Positions 7,607 through 19,946 are shown, counted from the first letter of the stretch. The stretch is 64,000 nucleotides of DNA from Dokdonella fugitiva (GCF_014138265.1 NZ_JACGXL010000006.1:1-64000), one strand, 5' to 3'. Numbers and translations are program-made. Notes: generated by a model from the sequence alone, not told the origin.

Positions 7607-8230
7607 CTATGGTGTCGTCGCAGCCATGCCGCGGGCTCTTTCGGAGTCGACGCGGCGTCGAAAGCACCGAAGTGAATGATCATTGACGATGCCGACCGCT
7701 TGCATCCAGGCGTAGGTAATGGTCGGTCCGACGAACGTGAAGCCGCGCCGCTTCAACGCCTTGGAGATTGTTTCGGACAGGGCCGTGCTTGCAACCCGGC
7801 TCTCGCCGTCACCAAGGATCGGCGCTCCACCCGTGAACGACCAGCAGAACGTCGAGAAGTCTTCGCCGCGATCGTGCATGTCGCAGTAGATTTGCGCGCC
7901 TCTGATGGTGGCTTCGATCTTGGCCCGCGCACGCACGATGCCGGGGTCCGCCATCAAGCGATCGACGTCCCGCTTGCCGAACGCGGCGATCTTGACCGGA
8001 TCGAAACCCGCGAAGGCGGCTCGAAAGGCTTCGCGCTTGCGCAGGATGGTGATCCAGGCAAGCCCTGCCTGGAATCCCTCCAGCATCAGCATTTCCCACA
8101 GCATTCGAGCGTTTCGCTGCGGTACGCCCCATTCGGCATCGTGGTAGTCGCGCATCAGCGGGTCTCCCTGGGCCCAGCTGCAGCGCTCGCAGGATGAAGT
8201 GTCCGGCATCGTCGGCAATTCTCGTTTCAT
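7607..8230 (-). CDS. tag: DNA-3-methyladenine glycosylase I
   Basis: 207 residues, the usual size for Tag. It removes 3-methyladenine from alkylated DNA, the first step of base excision repair. Visible family features are the N-terminal zinc-ligand region CERCSWAQGDPLMRDYHDAEWG, the core LEGFQAGLAWITILRKREAF, the acidic catalytic region FAGFDPVKIA, and the C-terminal NDHSLRC with the remaining zinc His and Cys. The ATG at 8230 or the ATG at 8209 could be used. It lies 100 bp behind the SDR gene on the same strand. Confidence 0.9.
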   Translation of the reverse strand: MKRELPTMPDTSSCERCSWAQGDPLMRDYHDAEWGVPQRNARMLWEMLMLEGFQAGLAWITILRKREAFRAAFAGFDPVKIAAFGKRDVDRLMADPGIVRARAKIEATIRGAQIYCDMHDRGEDFSTFCWSFTGGAPILGDGESRVASTALSETISKALKRRGFTFVGPTITYAWMQAVGIVNDHSLRCFRRRVDSERARGMAATTP

Positions 8231-8330
8231 GGGCGCCCTCTCTCGCGTCGAGGTTCCGTCAGGGCTTGCTGGTCCGCCGGAGCGGGTCGGTCCCGGCGCC
8301 CGCGCTGCCGCGAACGCCGGAAGGCAGCGA

Positions 8331-9119
8331 TCAGACCGTCCTGATGGTCCCGCCATCGATGACGAACTCGGCGCCGTGGATCGCCGCCGCACGATCAGAG
8401 GCGAGGTAGGCGATCAGGTCGGCTACCTCTTCGGGCTCGGCTCCTCGCCCGATCGCGATCCCGCCCAAGGCATCGAGCACGGACTGACGCGCGTCCTCGA
8501 TCGTGCCGCCATTGGCCGCCCGAAGCCGCTCGAGAAAGTCTCCGGTCGCCTCCGTCATGATCCAGCCGGGTGAAACGGAGTTGACCCGCACACCCTTGGG
8601 ACCGAGCTCCTTCGAAAGCGACTTGCTGTATGTCCTGAGCGCGGCCTTGGCGGCGGCGTAGCCCGTTGTGGACTCGGGCAGCGGCAGGACCGACTGGATC
8701 GACGTGACGTGCACCACGGTGCCGTCGCCTCGCTCGAGCATTTGCGGGATCAACAGGCGGTCGAGGCGCACCGTGGCGAGCAGATTGAGGTTCAGCTCGG
8801 CGAGCCAATGGTCGTCCGTCAGTGCGGCGAAGCCACCCGCCGGGGAAGACGAGCCACCGACGACATGGGCAAGGATGTCGATGCCACCGAGCTGCTCGAG
8901 CGCTGCGTTGGCAAGGGCTTCACCGCCCTCCGCGGTCGTCAGGTCCGCCCGGACATAGTCGACGCCCGCTATGGGATCACGGATCGTGCGGGCGGCGGTG
9001 ACGACGCGTGCTCCTCCGGCGAGGAAACGCTCGACCGTGGCCCGGCCGAGCCCCTTGGTGCCGCCACTGACGAGCACGCGCTTGCCGGCGAACTCGGTCG
9101 GATCTGCCTTCAGGCCCAT
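8331..9119 (-). CDS. SDR-family NAD(P)-dependent oxidoreductase
   Basis: 262 residues of a classical short-chain dehydrogenase. Rossmann motif SGGTKGLGRATVERFLAGG near residues 19-37, NNAG-equivalent AHVVGGSSS, catalytic Ser in VTSIQS, YAAAK (Tyr/Lys pair) near 154-158, and the SPGWIMTEA loop. Cytosolic; substrate unknown. Its start overlaps the end of the NTF2-like gene by 10 bp, showing translational coupling, and the pair is divergent from a LysR regulator, a layout typical of regulator-controlled detoxification or catabolic genes. Confidence 0.9.
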   Translation of the reverse strand: MGLKADPTEFAGKRVLVSGGTKGLGRATVERFLAGGARVVTAARTIRDPIAGVDYVRADLTTAEGGEALANAALEQLGGIDILAHVVGGSSSPAGGFAALTDDHWLAELNLNLLATVRLDRLLIPQMLERGDGTVVHVTSIQSVLPLPESTTGYAAAKAALRTYSKSLSKELGPKGVRVNSVSPGWIMTEATGDFLERLRAANGGTIEDARQSVLDALGGIAIGRGAEPEEVADLIAYLASDRAAAIHGAEFVIDGGTIRTV

Positions 9120-9445
9120 ACCTTCGCCTCCAGGGTCTCGATGGCACCCTCCACGATCGTGAAACGGTAGGTGAAACGGATCGGGCTGCCAGGGAACTCA
9201 CCATGAGCCGGACCTTCGAGCACCACGTCGCCATCGTCTTCCCGAACCGTATCGGGCTCGAAGATCGCCTTGACCGCGATCACCTCTTCCTCGAGCAGCC
9301 GGCGGATTTCACCCAGCCCCATGAAACGCTTGCCATTGTCTGTAAAGACGGCGTCGGGCCGAAAATGCTTCACCATGCCCTCGAGATCGAGACGGGCGTT
9401 TGCTTCGATGTAGCCGGCAATCGGCTTGGGCAACTCCAATGACAT
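9110..9445 (-). CDS. SnoaL/NTF2-like protein
   Basis: 111 residues of the NTF2-like cone fold: [20 protein letters not shown] at the N-terminus, [11 protein letters not shown] in the middle and [20 protein letters not shown] at the C-terminus. Such proteins are small isomerases, hydratases or ligand-binding partners of oxidoreductases. The second of two ATGs (9445) is chosen because an AGGAG sequence lies 6 bp before it, while the first (9451) abuts that sequence. First gene of the pair with the SDR oxidoreductase, which starts inside its last codons; both probably answer to the divergent LysR protein. Confidence 0.85.
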   Translation of the reverse strand: MSLELPKPIAGYIEANARLDLEGMVKHFRPDAVFTDNGKRFMGLGEIRRLLEEEVIAVKAIFEPDTVREDDGDVVLEGPAHGEFPGSPIRFTYRFTIVEGAIETLEAKVWA

Positions 9446-9453
9446 GGTCATCT

Positions 9454-9514
9454 CCTCGTTGGTTCACGAGGCCAATCTAGCGGCTAAACTTCTTCCCGAT
9501 AATCGAGATAAACC
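9454..9514. promoter_or_regulatory. divergent promoter region with LysR-type dyads
   Basis: The 90 bp between the NTF2-like gene and the LysR gene contains cctcgt-N6-acgagg (9454-9471) and, closer to the LysR start, cccgataatcgagata (around 9495-9510), which fits the T-N11-A pattern of LysR boxes. Either could be the operator. Positional inference only. Confidence 0.35.
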
Positions 9515-9542
9515 GGGACGGGGTGTTACGGATGCCGCAACA

Positions 9543-10448
9543 ATGACCCGCCATTCGCTGGCCGAGCTCGAGGCGGTTTTGGCCATTGTCAGATGCGGTT
9601 CGTTCCGGGCAGCAGCGCTCGATCTCGGGATGTCGACCACGGCGATCAGCAACGCGGTGGCCAAACTCGAACGAGAGCTCGCCGTGCGGTTGTTCAACCG
9701 CACCACACGCAGCGTTTCGCTCACCTACGCAGGGCGCGTCTTCGTCGCACAGATCGAGCCAGCGCTCGAGGGTATCCAGACCGCGATGGATACCGCTCGC
9801 TCTCAGCAGGAGATGCCGTCCGGCACCTTGCGCATCAACACCTTTGCGACGGCGGCGCGCGAGATCATGGCGCCGCTGGTCCTGAGATATCTACAGCGCT
9901 ATCCGCGGGTTCATATCGACATCGTCACCGAGGGGCGACTTGTCGATGTCGTTGCGGCGGGTTTCGATCTGGGAGTGCGCAGCGCGGACCTCGTACCCAG
10001 CGACGCGATTGCGATACCGTTGAGCCAGACGCGACGGATAGCGGTTGCGGCGTCCCCCGCCTTCTTCGAAGGTAGAGCTGTCCCCCAGCGTCCGCAGGAA
10101 CTGTCCGCCTATCCCTGTGTTCGCGGGCGGCTTCCGAACGGCGCATTGCTTCGATGGCGGTTCGAGAAAGGCGGCGAAGAACTGCAGCTCGACGTCGAAG
10201 GACCCCTCACCCTGGACGAACCCTCCCTGGCGCGGATCGCGGTGATGAACGGCGTAGGCGTCGGCTATTTCATGGAGGCCGATGTACGCGACGACATCGC
10301 GGCGGGACGGCTCGTGCGCATTCTCGAAGACTGGACTCCGCCGCTTTCGCCGCTGTGCCTCTATTATTCCAATCGACGCAATGCTTCCGCTGCCTTCCAA
10401 GCCTTCATCGCGCTAGCACGCGACGTCGCTGCCGGACGGCTCGCTTAG
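9543..10448 (+). CDS. LysR-type transcriptional regulator (CrgA-like group)
   Basis: 301 residues. The start ATG at 9543 gives the standard N-terminus [19 protein letters not shown]; upstream in-frame codons would overlap the divergent gene. Winged helix-turn-helix at residues 4-60 ([20 protein letters not shown], then LFNRTTRSV), effector domain from ~90 ([18 protein letters not shown]). The [12 protein letters not shown] sequence places it in the CrgA/DmlR-like subgroup. Likely controls the divergent NTF2-SDR pair. Effector unknown. Confidence 0.9.
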   Translation: MTRHSLAELEAVLAIVRCGSFRAAALDLGMSTTAISNAVAKLERELAVRLFNRTTRSVSLTYAGRVFVAQIEPALEGIQTAMDTARSQQEMPSGTLRINTFATAAREIMAPLVLRYLQRYPRVHIDIVTEGRLVDVVAAGFDLGVRSADLVPSDAIAIPLSQTRRIAVAASPAFFEGRAVPQRPQELSAYPCVRGRLPNGALLRWRFEKGGEELQLDVEGPLTLDEPSLARIAVMNGVGVGYFMEADVRDDIAAGRLVRILEDWTPPLSPLCLYYSNRRNASAAFQAFIALARDVAAGRLA

Positions 10449-10545
10449 GCCGGACATCTTCCACTGCGACAAATCCATCGCCACCAAGTCGCAGCTGATC
10501 CATCGCGGAGCGGAAGGTCGACCGACGTGCGAACGGTGCTTTGCC

Positions 10546-10668
10546 TCGATCGGGAGCAGCGCAATCGCGCCTACGCTCATTACGCTGCACGGCGCCGGGG
10601 AGCCGGTTGCCCATGCCGTCGGAACGAATTCGGAGCCGCCTCCGCGCCGGGAATCCGACGCGTCGTAA
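10546..10668 (+). pseudogene. chimeric remnant: membrane-protein piece joined to thioesterase 3' end
   Basis: Read in the frame ending at the TAA 10666-10668, the first 17 codons (IGSSAIAPTLITLHG) align with residues of the membrane protein at 7023-7442, and the next 24 codons (EPVAHAVGTNSEPPPRRESD) align with the exact C-terminus of the thioesterase at 2693-3145, including the stop. At the DNA level both halves match at roughly 80 per cent or better by eye. No start or ribosome site is evident upstream. The rest of 10449-10756 shows no recognisable gene. Confidence 0.6.
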
Positions 10669-10756
10669 CCCCGATGCATACGCCACGGATCGTGCGCGAG
10701 GCCACGCCGGTGCGCTGCTACCATTCGTCGCAGTGCCCATCCCATGGGAGATCGCC

Positions 10757-11212
10757 GTGATCGTCGAAGCGCGGACCACCATCAGCGGCGCGAAGTCGGC
10801 GATCTGGGCGACGATCACCGACATCGCGAACGCTGCGAGCATCATTCGTGGAATCGAGCGCATCGAGATCGTCGGGACGCCGGATCAGGGCCTCGTCGGG
10901 CTGAAGTGGCGCGAGACGCGAATGCTGTTCGGCAAACCGGTGGCCGTCGAGAAGTGGATCACGCAAGCCGTCGAGAACGAGTTCTACGAGACGCGTGCGG
11001 AAAGCGACGGGTTCGTGTTCGTGACCACGATGCGCCTGTCGCAAGCGGACGATGGCGTCACCTTGACGAGTTCGCACGATTCGCGACCGCAGGGCTTCGT
11101 CGCGACGCTGCAGGCGATCCCGATGAAACTGTTGTTCAAGGGCGTGATCCGCAAGGCGATCCTCGAGGACCTGAGGGACATCAAGGCGACGGTCGAGCAC
11201 GGCGCGGCCTGA
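10757..11212 (+). CDS. SRPBCC-family (START/Bet v1 fold) protein
   Basis: 151 residues with the helix-grip fold of polyketide cyclase/START-like proteins: VEARTTISGAKSAIWATITD at the N-terminus, IIRGIERIEIVG, ETRMLFGKPVAVEKWITQ and a long C-terminal helix IRKAILEDLRDIKATVE. Such domains bind hydrophobic ligands in a central cavity. The start is taken as the GTG at 10757 because gggag lies 7 bp upstream and no in-frame ATG is near. Ligand unknown. Confidence 0.75.
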   Translation: MIVEARTTISGAKSAIWATITDIANAASIIRGIERIEIVGTPDQGLVGLKWRETRMLFGKPVAVEKWITQAVENEFYETRAESDGFVFVTTMRLSQADDGVTLTSSHDSRPQGFVATLQAIPMKLLFKGVIRKAILEDLRDIKATVEHGAA

Positions 11213-11298
11213 CCCTCGATCGGATTGCGCTAACATCAGGAAGGTCCGAGGCGGCGTGCGTCGGCGTCGTCCTCGCGTGACGAGCGCAGGAGGCTTCC

Positions 11299-11574
11299 AT
11301 GTGCAGGAACATCAAGACGCTGTACAACTTCGATCCGCCGGCGACGGAGGACGAGATCCGCGCGTCCGCGCTGCAGTTCGTGCGCAAGCTGAGCGGGTTC
11401 AATACGCCGTCCAAGGCGAACGAAGCGGTGTTCAACGCTGCGGTCGAGCAGGTCAGCGCGGCGGCCACCACGCTCATCAACTCGCTGTTCACCCTGAGCA
11501 CGCCGAGGAATCGCGAGATCGAGCGCGCCAAGCTCGTGATCGCCTCGGCGAAGCGGTTCGGACGCTCGGAGTGA
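11299..11574 (+). CDS. DUF2277 family protein
   Basis: 91 residues matching DUF2277 over its full length: MCRNIKTLYNFDPPATEDEI at the start, ALQFVRKLSGF, then the alanine-rich helix and AKRFG at the end. The family is widespread, small and helical, with no known function. The MCRNIxxLxNF start is diagnostic. An aggagg ribosome site sits 8 bp before the ATG. It is convergent with the GFA gene, whose stop is 14 bp away. Confidence 0.9.
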   Translation: MCRNIKTLYNFDPPATEDEIRASALQFVRKLSGFNTPSKANEAVFNAAVEQVSAAATTLINSLFTLSTPRNREIERAKLVIASAKRFGRSE

Positions 11575-11587
11575 CGCTGGCGCGGGC

Positions 11588-11980
11588 CTAGCCCTCGAAG
11601 CGGTCCGTCGATTCGCGATCACGCTCGTAGTGCCGCGCGAGCGGGAACGGCGGCAGCCACGACTCGCGGCGGATCGTCCACAGTTCGTAGGTCGGCATGA
11701 ACTGGTCGATGGCGTCCAGCGACCCGAGGCTCACTTCGATTTCGTCCGCGCTGCGTCCAAACACCGAGGAACCGCAGCGCACGCAGAAATGCCGGCCCGC
11801 GTATGAGCGCGTTTCGCCTTCGACGCTGACGGCGGCCTCGGTAAATATCGCGGACGCATGGAACAGCGCGCCGTGGTGCTTGCGGCAATCGAGGCAATGA
11901 CACAGGCCGACGCGATACGGCCGACCCGTCGCGACGAGCCGGACGTCGCCGCACAAGCAACCACCCGTGAACCGGTCCAT
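11588..11980 (-). CDS. GFA-family (CENP-V/GFA domain) zinc protein
   Basis: 130 residues of the glutathione-dependent formaldehyde-activating (GFA) fold. Three cysteine groups that bind two zinc ions are visible: GGCLCGDVR near the N-terminus, GLCHCLDCRKHHGA, and FCVRCGSSVFG. Despite the family name most members have unknown substrates. The ATG at 11980 has AGGAG 6 bp upstream; an in-frame ATG at 11986 abuts that site and is less likely. It is convergent with the DUF2277 gene. Confidence 0.85.
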   Translation of the reverse strand: MDRFTGGCLCGDVRLVATGRPYRVGLCHCLDCRKHHGALFHASAIFTEAAVSVEGETRSYAGRHFCVRCGSSVFGRSADEIEVSLGSLDAIDQFMPTYELWTIRRESWLPPFPLARHYERDRESTDRFEG

Positions 11981-12097
11981 GGGCATCTCCTCTGAGTCGA
12001 GCGGAAGGATTGTGCCGCGCACGACGCCCGATCGACAGGCGTGGTCCTCGTCGTCGCGAGCGCACGGCGCAGCAGGCCGTGCACGCCTGCGATCGCC

Positions 12098-12730
12098 TCA
12101 GTCGACGATCCGCTTGCGCACCGCGTAGCGCACGAGCTCGGCGCTGTTGCGCACGCCGAGCTTGGCGAGCACGCGGCTGCGGCGGTTCTCGGCCGCCTTC
12201 GCGCTGATGCCGAGCTTGTTGGCGATCTCCTTGATCGTGAGGCCGTCGACGACGAGGTGCAGCACTTCGCGCTCGCGGTCGGACAGGGCACCGTACGGAT
12301 CTTCGGGTTGCGGGTGCTTGAGCTGGCTGGCGAGGATCTTCGTCGCGTAAGGGCCGAAGTAGACGCCGCCGGCGGCGATCGTGCGGATCGCGTTGAGCAG
12401 TTCGTGCGTCGCGGTGTTCTTGACGAGGTAGCCCGACGCGCCCGCGCGCACCATCTGCACGGCGTACTCGTCCTCCTCGTGCATGGTCAGCACGAGCACC
12501 TTGGTGCGCGGCAATTCCTCGGTCAGCCGGCGCACGACGTCGATGCCGGACAGGCGCGGCATCGAGATGTCGATGACGGCGATGTCGGGCTGCAGTGCGA
12601 GCGCTTGTTCGACGGCGCTGATGCCGTCGCCGGCTTCGCCGACGACGACGCAGTCGCCGCTCTCGCGCAGCATCGCGACGAGGCATTCGCGCAACACGGT
12701 GTGATCATCGGCAATCAACAGGCGGATCAT
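12098..12730 (-). CDS. NarL/FixJ-family response regulator
   Basis: 210 residues: receiver domain (1-120) with IADDH acidic pair, phosphoacceptor Asp in VIDISMPRLSG and Lys in LVKNTA; LuxR-type helix-turn-helix from ~145 (LSDREREVLHLVVDGLTIKE, then LGISAKAAENRRSRVLAKLG). Its ATG overlaps the stop of the histidine kinase gene by 4 bp (ATGA), so the two are translationally coupled and very probably a cognate pair. It ends the chain FHA protein, Ser/Thr kinase, histidine kinase, regulator. Confidence 0.92.
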   Translation of the reverse strand: MIRLLIADDHTVLRECLVAMLRESGDCVVVGEAGDGISAVEQALALQPDIAVIDISMPRLSGIDVVRRLTEELPRTKVLVLTMHEEDEYAVQMVRAGASGYLVKNTATHELLNAIRTIAAGGVYFGPYATKILASQLKHPQPEDPYGALSDREREVLHLVVDGLTIKEIANKLGISAKAAENRRSRVLAKLGVRNSAELVRYAVRKRIVD

Positions 12731-13504
12731 GGGCTCGCTCCCGGGGAGGCATCCGATAGCGGGAAGGACACCGACATGCCGAAACCGGCACCCGGCGTGG
12801 ATTCGAACTGCAGGGAACCACCGAACAGGCGCGCACGATCGCGCATGCCGCCGAGGCCGCTGCTGCCGCCGTGGCGGCCGCGCGCGAGGGCGGCTTCGAC
12901 GTCGCAGCCGCTGCCGTCGTCGCGCACGCGCAAGCTGGCGCGCTCGCCGCGACCGTCGAACGCGATCGCCACGTGGCGCGCCGACGCGTGCTTGGCGGTG
13001 TTGGCGAGCGCTTCCTGCACGAGGCGGAACACCAGCGTCGAGCGGTCGGCGTCGATGCCCGCGGGCGGCGCATGGTAGTCGAGATGCGTGTCGATGCCGT
13101 GCGTCTCGGAGAACGAGCGCGCGAGCCAGCGCAGCGCGGGCTCGAGGCCGAGGTCGTCGAGGATCTGCGGGCGCAGCAGGCGCGACAGCGCGCGCGTGTC
13201 CTGCAGGGTCGTGTCGCCGATCGCCTGCGCGTGGACGAGTTCGTCGCGTGCGTGGCGGCAGCGCGGGTCGTCCGGCAACGCCGCGAGCGCTTCCTTGATC
13301 AGGTGCAGCATCGCGGTGAGGTTGTGGCCGACGCCGTCGTGCAACTCGCGCGCGAAGCGGCTGCGTTCTTCCTCCTGCACGCGCCAGACCGAACGCGCGA
13401 TCCGCTGGAAGGACGCCTGGCCCTGGCGCAGCCGTTCGGTCAGCGCCTGGTGGGCCTGCAGCAGCTCGGCGAGCTGCGCGCGCATCTCGGTCGGCGAGGG
13501 CGGG

Positions 13505-13515
<11 letters not shown>
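12727..13515 (-). CDS. soluble sensor histidine kinase (HisKA_3)
   Basis: 262 residues with no transmembrane segment. N-terminal coiled coil (about 10-50), HisKA_3 dimerisation region with the phosphorylated His in RFARELHDGVGHNLTAML, and HATPase_c with VFRLVQEALANTAKHA, DDGSGCD and GLGGMRDRARLFGG. Its start lies 11 bp inside the end of the Ser/Thr kinase gene and its stop overlaps the regulator start. A soluble kinase with only a coiled-coil input, coupled to a membrane-anchored Ser/Thr kinase gene, may take its signal from that protein; this is inference. Confidence 0.9.
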
Positions 13516-16873
<3,358 letters not shown>

Positions 16874-16924
16874 GCGCCCACGATAGCGCGGAAGCCGCGC
16901 GGCGCACAGGGACGAACGCTATTT

Positions 16925-17821
16925 CTACGCAGGCATCCTGCGCAGCTCTTCCCACAGCGGCGCTTCGCCGTCCGGCAGCGCGTCGATGAGGCCGGAAATG
17001 CGGTCGCGCAGGCGCGCCGCTTCCAGCGCGGTCGCGGCGGCGCCGGCGACGTTCTCGACCAGTTCGAGGTCGAGTTCGGTGACCGGCGGCCCCGGCGTGC
17101 GGCTGTCGGCGTAGATCACGCCGGTGGCGCCGTCCTGCATGAGCAGGGGCGTGCAGATCACCGCGCGGATGCCGCCGAGGCGCACGCTCGGGCGCTGCGC
17201 GAGCCAAGGTGAATCGGAGGTGTCGCAGCAGACTACCGACTTGCGGGTCGCGAGCGTGCGTTCGACCGCCGAGGCGCTGCCGGCGAAGCGGTCGCCGGAG
17301 AAATCCGCCTTGCGCAGCGCACGGCTGGCGTGCACGCGCAGTGCCTGGCCCGCGTCGGCGTACAGCACGAAGCCGCGGTCGAGCCCGGACAGCTGCAGCA
17401 CCATGTCGAGCATCTGCGGGATCAGCGTGCTCATGCCGACGTCCGGCTGCTGCAGCTGCGCCGACAGCGCGCGCGATACTTCGCGCCGGCTGAGGCCGAC
17501 CGAACGATGCGCGGCGGCCGCGGCGTCGTCGATGCGCTCGAACGAACACTGCACGTCGCCGATCGAGAACCACGTCGACGCGTCGAGCTCGGCGCTGCGC
17601 ACCATGTGGCCGTTCACGCGCAGCCCGTTCTTGCTGCCGGTGTCGGACAGCAGCCAGGCCTCGCCGCGCCATTCGAGTTCGGCGTGGAAGCGCGACACCG
17701 ACGCATGTTCGATGCGCAGCTCGCACATGCTCGCGCGACCGACGCGATAGGTCGTGCCTTCCTCGATCACGCGCACCAGCGCGGCGCCGTCGGGCGGGTA
17801 GGCGGTCAGGCGTGCCGGCAT
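16925..17821 (-). CDS. FHA-GAF domain protein
   Basis: 298 residues. The FHA domain (about 20-95) has the phosphothreonine-binding pattern GRASMCELRIEHASVSRFHA, then TGSKNGLRVNG. A GAF domain follows at about 130-280 (GLDRGFVLYADAGQALRVHA, and PLLMQDGATGVIYADSR). FHA domains bind phosphothreonine peptides, so the Ser/Thr kinase encoded 51 bp downstream on the same strand is the natural partner; the GAF domain may sense a small ligand or mediate dimerisation. Soluble, cytosolic. No catalytic output domain, which suggests an adaptor. Confidence 0.88.
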   Translation of the reverse strand: MPARLTAYPPDGAALVRVIEEGTTYRVGRASMCELRIEHASVSRFHAELEWRGEAWLLSDTGSKNGLRVNGHMVRSAELDASTWFSIGDVQCSFERIDDAAAAAHRSVGLSRREVSRALSAQLQQPDVGMSTLIPQMLDMVLQLSGLDRGFVLYADAGQALRVHASRALRKADFSGDRFAGSASAVERTLATRKSVVCCDTSDSPWLAQRPSVRLGGIRAVICTPLLMQDGATGVIYADSRTPGPPVTELDLELVENVAGAAATALEAARLRDRISGLIDALPDGEAPLWEELRRMPA

Positions 17822-17828
17822 GGAGCGG

Positions 17829-18740
17829 TCACGAACCGCCGGCGCAGCGCAGCAGGCTGAAGCGCAGGGTGCGTGCGAGGCTGGACAGTTCGCCCGCGTC
17901 GTTGACGACGTCGTGCTGGCCGCGCCAGAGGTTGGCGATGTCGATGCCCGCGTGCGCCTCGACGTCGGCGATGAAGTCGTCGAGCGGCGGGATCGCGTTG
18001 GTGCAGCCGAGCACCGGGTCGAGCACGGCGGTGCCGATCGCGGCGATCACGTTGGTCAGCAGTGCGGTCAGTTCGCCGCGCAGCAGGTTGCCGAGGATCG
18101 CTGCGGTCAGGCGCAAGGTGAGCGCGGTCGACTTCGGCAGGATCACGACGAGCACCGCCCCGACCTGGGTGTTCGCGTCGTAGCCGACGATGAACTGCGA
18201 GAACGCGCCGCCGCGCCCGCGCGCGCGCGCGCTGCCCTTGAGCACGTCCTCGGTGACGTCGGCGAACATGCCGCCGATCGGTGCCTTGAGCAGCCGGTAC
18301 GGACTGTTCGGCGTATAGGCGAGGCGATGGGTGTGGATTTCGAGGTCGTAGGTGTTGTGGAACGACAGCACGCCGGTGCCGTCCTCGAACGGCTCGAAGC
18401 CGCTCGTGAACAGTTCCGGCGTGCCCGGCGGCTCGATCGTCACGAGCATCGGGAACGCCGGGTCGATGCTCAGGCCGGCGGGCAGCGGACCGGGCGGGTG
18501 GGCCGGATCGAACAGTTCCGCGCTGAGGTTGAGGCTCTGCGGACTCAGGTTCATCGGCGCGTCGAAGACGATCGTGACTTCGGCGTCGTACGAGGTGCCG
18601 AGCGAGTCCTGCAGCAGGATCGTCGCGTGCGCGGTGTTGCCGATGACTTCGACGTCGACCTGCGCGCTCGCCGCGCGCGCGCCGAGCAGCGACGCCAACA
18701 GCAGCGCGCATGCGGGGAGGCGGAGCGATCGCGTTTTCAT
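17829..18740 (-). CDS. secreted protein of unknown function
   Basis: 303 residues. The ATG at 18740, with agggggt upstream, gives a signal peptide MKTRSLRLPACALLLASLLG ending near AASAQ, so the mature protein is periplasmic or exported. The middle (FDAPMNLSPQSLNLSAE, LPAGLSIDPAFPMLVTIEPP) is beta-rich; the C-terminal half (LRLTAAILGNLLRGELTALL) is helical and hydrophobic. Family not firmly recognised. It ends 7 bp before the FHA-GAF gene and heads the row of minus-strand signalling genes, so it may be cotranscribed with them. Confidence 0.75.
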   Translation of the reverse strand: MKTRSLRLPACALLLASLLGARAASAQVDVEVIGNTAHATILLQDSLGTSYDAEVTIVFDAPMNLSPQSLNLSAELFDPAHPPGPLPAGLSIDPAFPMLVTIEPPGTPELFTSGFEPFEDGTGVLSFHNTYDLEIHTHRLAYTPNSPYRLLKAPIGGMFADVTEDVLKGSARARGRGGAFSQFIVGYDANTQVGAVLVVILPKSTALTLRLTAAILGNLLRGELTALLTNVIAAIGTAVLDPVLGCTNAIPPLDDFIADVEAHAGIDIANLWRGQHDVVNDAGELSSLARTLRFSLLRCAGGS

Positions 18741-18989
18741 CTGACCCCCTGGAACCCGTGCTCGAGCAGAGCGTTGAGGTTCATGCACCCGAGTCTAGCG
18801 CGTAACCCGCGTCGCGCTCACCGCCCGGCCGGCGCGAGGGATTGTCCCCGTCGGGACGAGGGGGATTCCCTTGCGCGACCGCGCGCAACGGGGTCCGCGC
18901 GCTTTATCGTGAAATCGCGGGGGCCGGTCGATCGGATGGCGGCCATCCGCGATCGCGAACAGGGGCGCGATGACGATGAGCGACATGCA

Positions 18990-19256
18990 GTGAGCAACAG
19001 CCAGGACGAGGACAGCCGGCGCAACGACCTGCGCCGTCGCATCGCGGAGGAACTGATCGCGAGCGAACTGCGCCGCCGCCAGCGCAAGCGTATCGACGCG
19101 GCGCTGCTCGATGCCGCGCACGAATCGAACGTGGACGCGGAATCCGCGGAAACGGCCGCCGCGGAAGGATCGCTGGACGAAGAGCCGCCGGGCGAAGATT
19201 GGACGCCCGAAGATGCGCCGGGCGAAGACCCGCCGGACGGGCCGGAACGCGGGTGA
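18990..19256 (+). CDS. small acidic-tailed protein, tentative
   Basis: 88 residues from a GTG at 18990 (an in-frame ATG at 18936 would add 18). The N-terminal half is a highly charged helix (RRNDLRRRIAEELIASELRR), the C-terminal half a disordered acidic tail with repeated Pro-Gly-Glu-Asp (PPGEDWTPEDAPGEDPPDG). No family known. A GC hairpin follows the stop, but that hairpin may belong to the opposite gene. No strong ribosome site, so coding status is uncertain. Confidence 0.35.
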   Translation: MSNSQDEDSRRNDLRRRIAEELIASELRRRQRKRIDAALLDAAHESNVDAESAETAAAEGSLDEEPPGEDWTPEDAPGEDPPDGPERG

Positions 19257-19261
19257 ACGCA

Positions 19262-19281
19262 ACCGCCGCGGACGCGGCGGT
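19262..19281. terminator. GC hairpin between convergent genes
   Basis: accgccgc-ggac-gcggcggt forms a perfect 8-bp stem 9 bp beyond the response-regulator stop (minus strand) and 6 bp after the small plus-strand frame. No T-run follows on either side, so it is at best a weak or bidirectional terminator. Confidence 0.4.
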
Positions 19282-19289
19282 GGCTGGCC

Positions 19290-19946
19290 TCAGTGCGGCG
19301 GTCGCTGCTTCAGGCCGCTCTTCCAGGCGTACACCGCGGCCTGGGTGCGGTCGCTGACGTCGAGCTTGCCGAGCACGTTGCTCACGTGCGTCTTGACCGT
19401 CTTCTCGCCGATGCCGAGGCGCTCGGCGATCTGCTGGTTGTTGAGGCCTTCGGCGATCAACGCGAGCACCTCGCGTTCGCGCTGGCTCAGCGATTCGAGC
19501 ATGTCGGCGCCCGGTTCGCTTTCCTGGCGCAGCAACTCCATCAGGCGCGCCGCGACGCGCTGGTGCAGCACGGCTTCGCCGCGCGCGGCCTTGCGCACCG
19601 CTTCGGCGAGCGCGTCCGCGTCGACGTCCTTGAGCAGGCACGAGAGCGCGCCCGCGCGCACCGCCTGGACGATCTGCTGGGCGTCCTCGAACGAGGTGAG
19701 CAGCACGACCTGGGTCTGCGGGTTCTGCTCGCGGATCAAGCGCGTCGTTTCGATGCCGCCACCGGGCATCACGAGATCGACGAGCGCGACTTCCGGCGAT
19801 TTCTCGCGGCACAGGCGGATGGCGTCGCCGCCGTTCTCGGCCTCGCCGACGATCGACAGGTCCGGATAGGTCTCGAGGAAGGCGCGGATACCTTGCCGGA
19901 CGAGCACGTGGTCGTCGGCGATGACGATGCGTATGGGTGTGTTCAT
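19290..19946 (-). CDS. NarL/FixJ-family response regulator
   Basis: 218 residues: receiver (1-122) with IADDH, phosphoacceptor in VALVDLVMPGGG and Lys in LLKDVD; C-terminal LuxR helix-turn-helix LSQREREVLALIAEGLNNQQ, then GIGEKTVKTHVSNVLGKLDV. Its start overlaps the stop of the membrane histidine kinase by 4 bp, so this is its cognate regulator. The LiaR/VraR-like overall pattern (HK with HisKA_3, NarL-type regulator) suggests an envelope-stress type system, by analogy only. Confidence 0.92.
   Translation of the reverse strand: MNTPIRIVIADDHVLVRQGIRAFLETYPDLSIVGEAENGGDAIRLCREKSPEVALVDLVMPGGGIETTRLIREQNPQTQVVLLTSFEDAQQIVQAVRAGALSCLLKDVDADALAEAVRKAARGEAVLHQRVAARLMELLRQESEPGADMLESLSQREREVLALIAEGLNNQQIAERLGIGEKTVKTHVSNVLGKLDVSDRTQAAVYAWKSGLKQRPPH

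Noticed and set aside
17829-18740. LFTSGFEPF inside the secreted protein as another DGFD-type tail
   Set aside because: It is internal and lacks the DGF[DE] core at the C-terminus.
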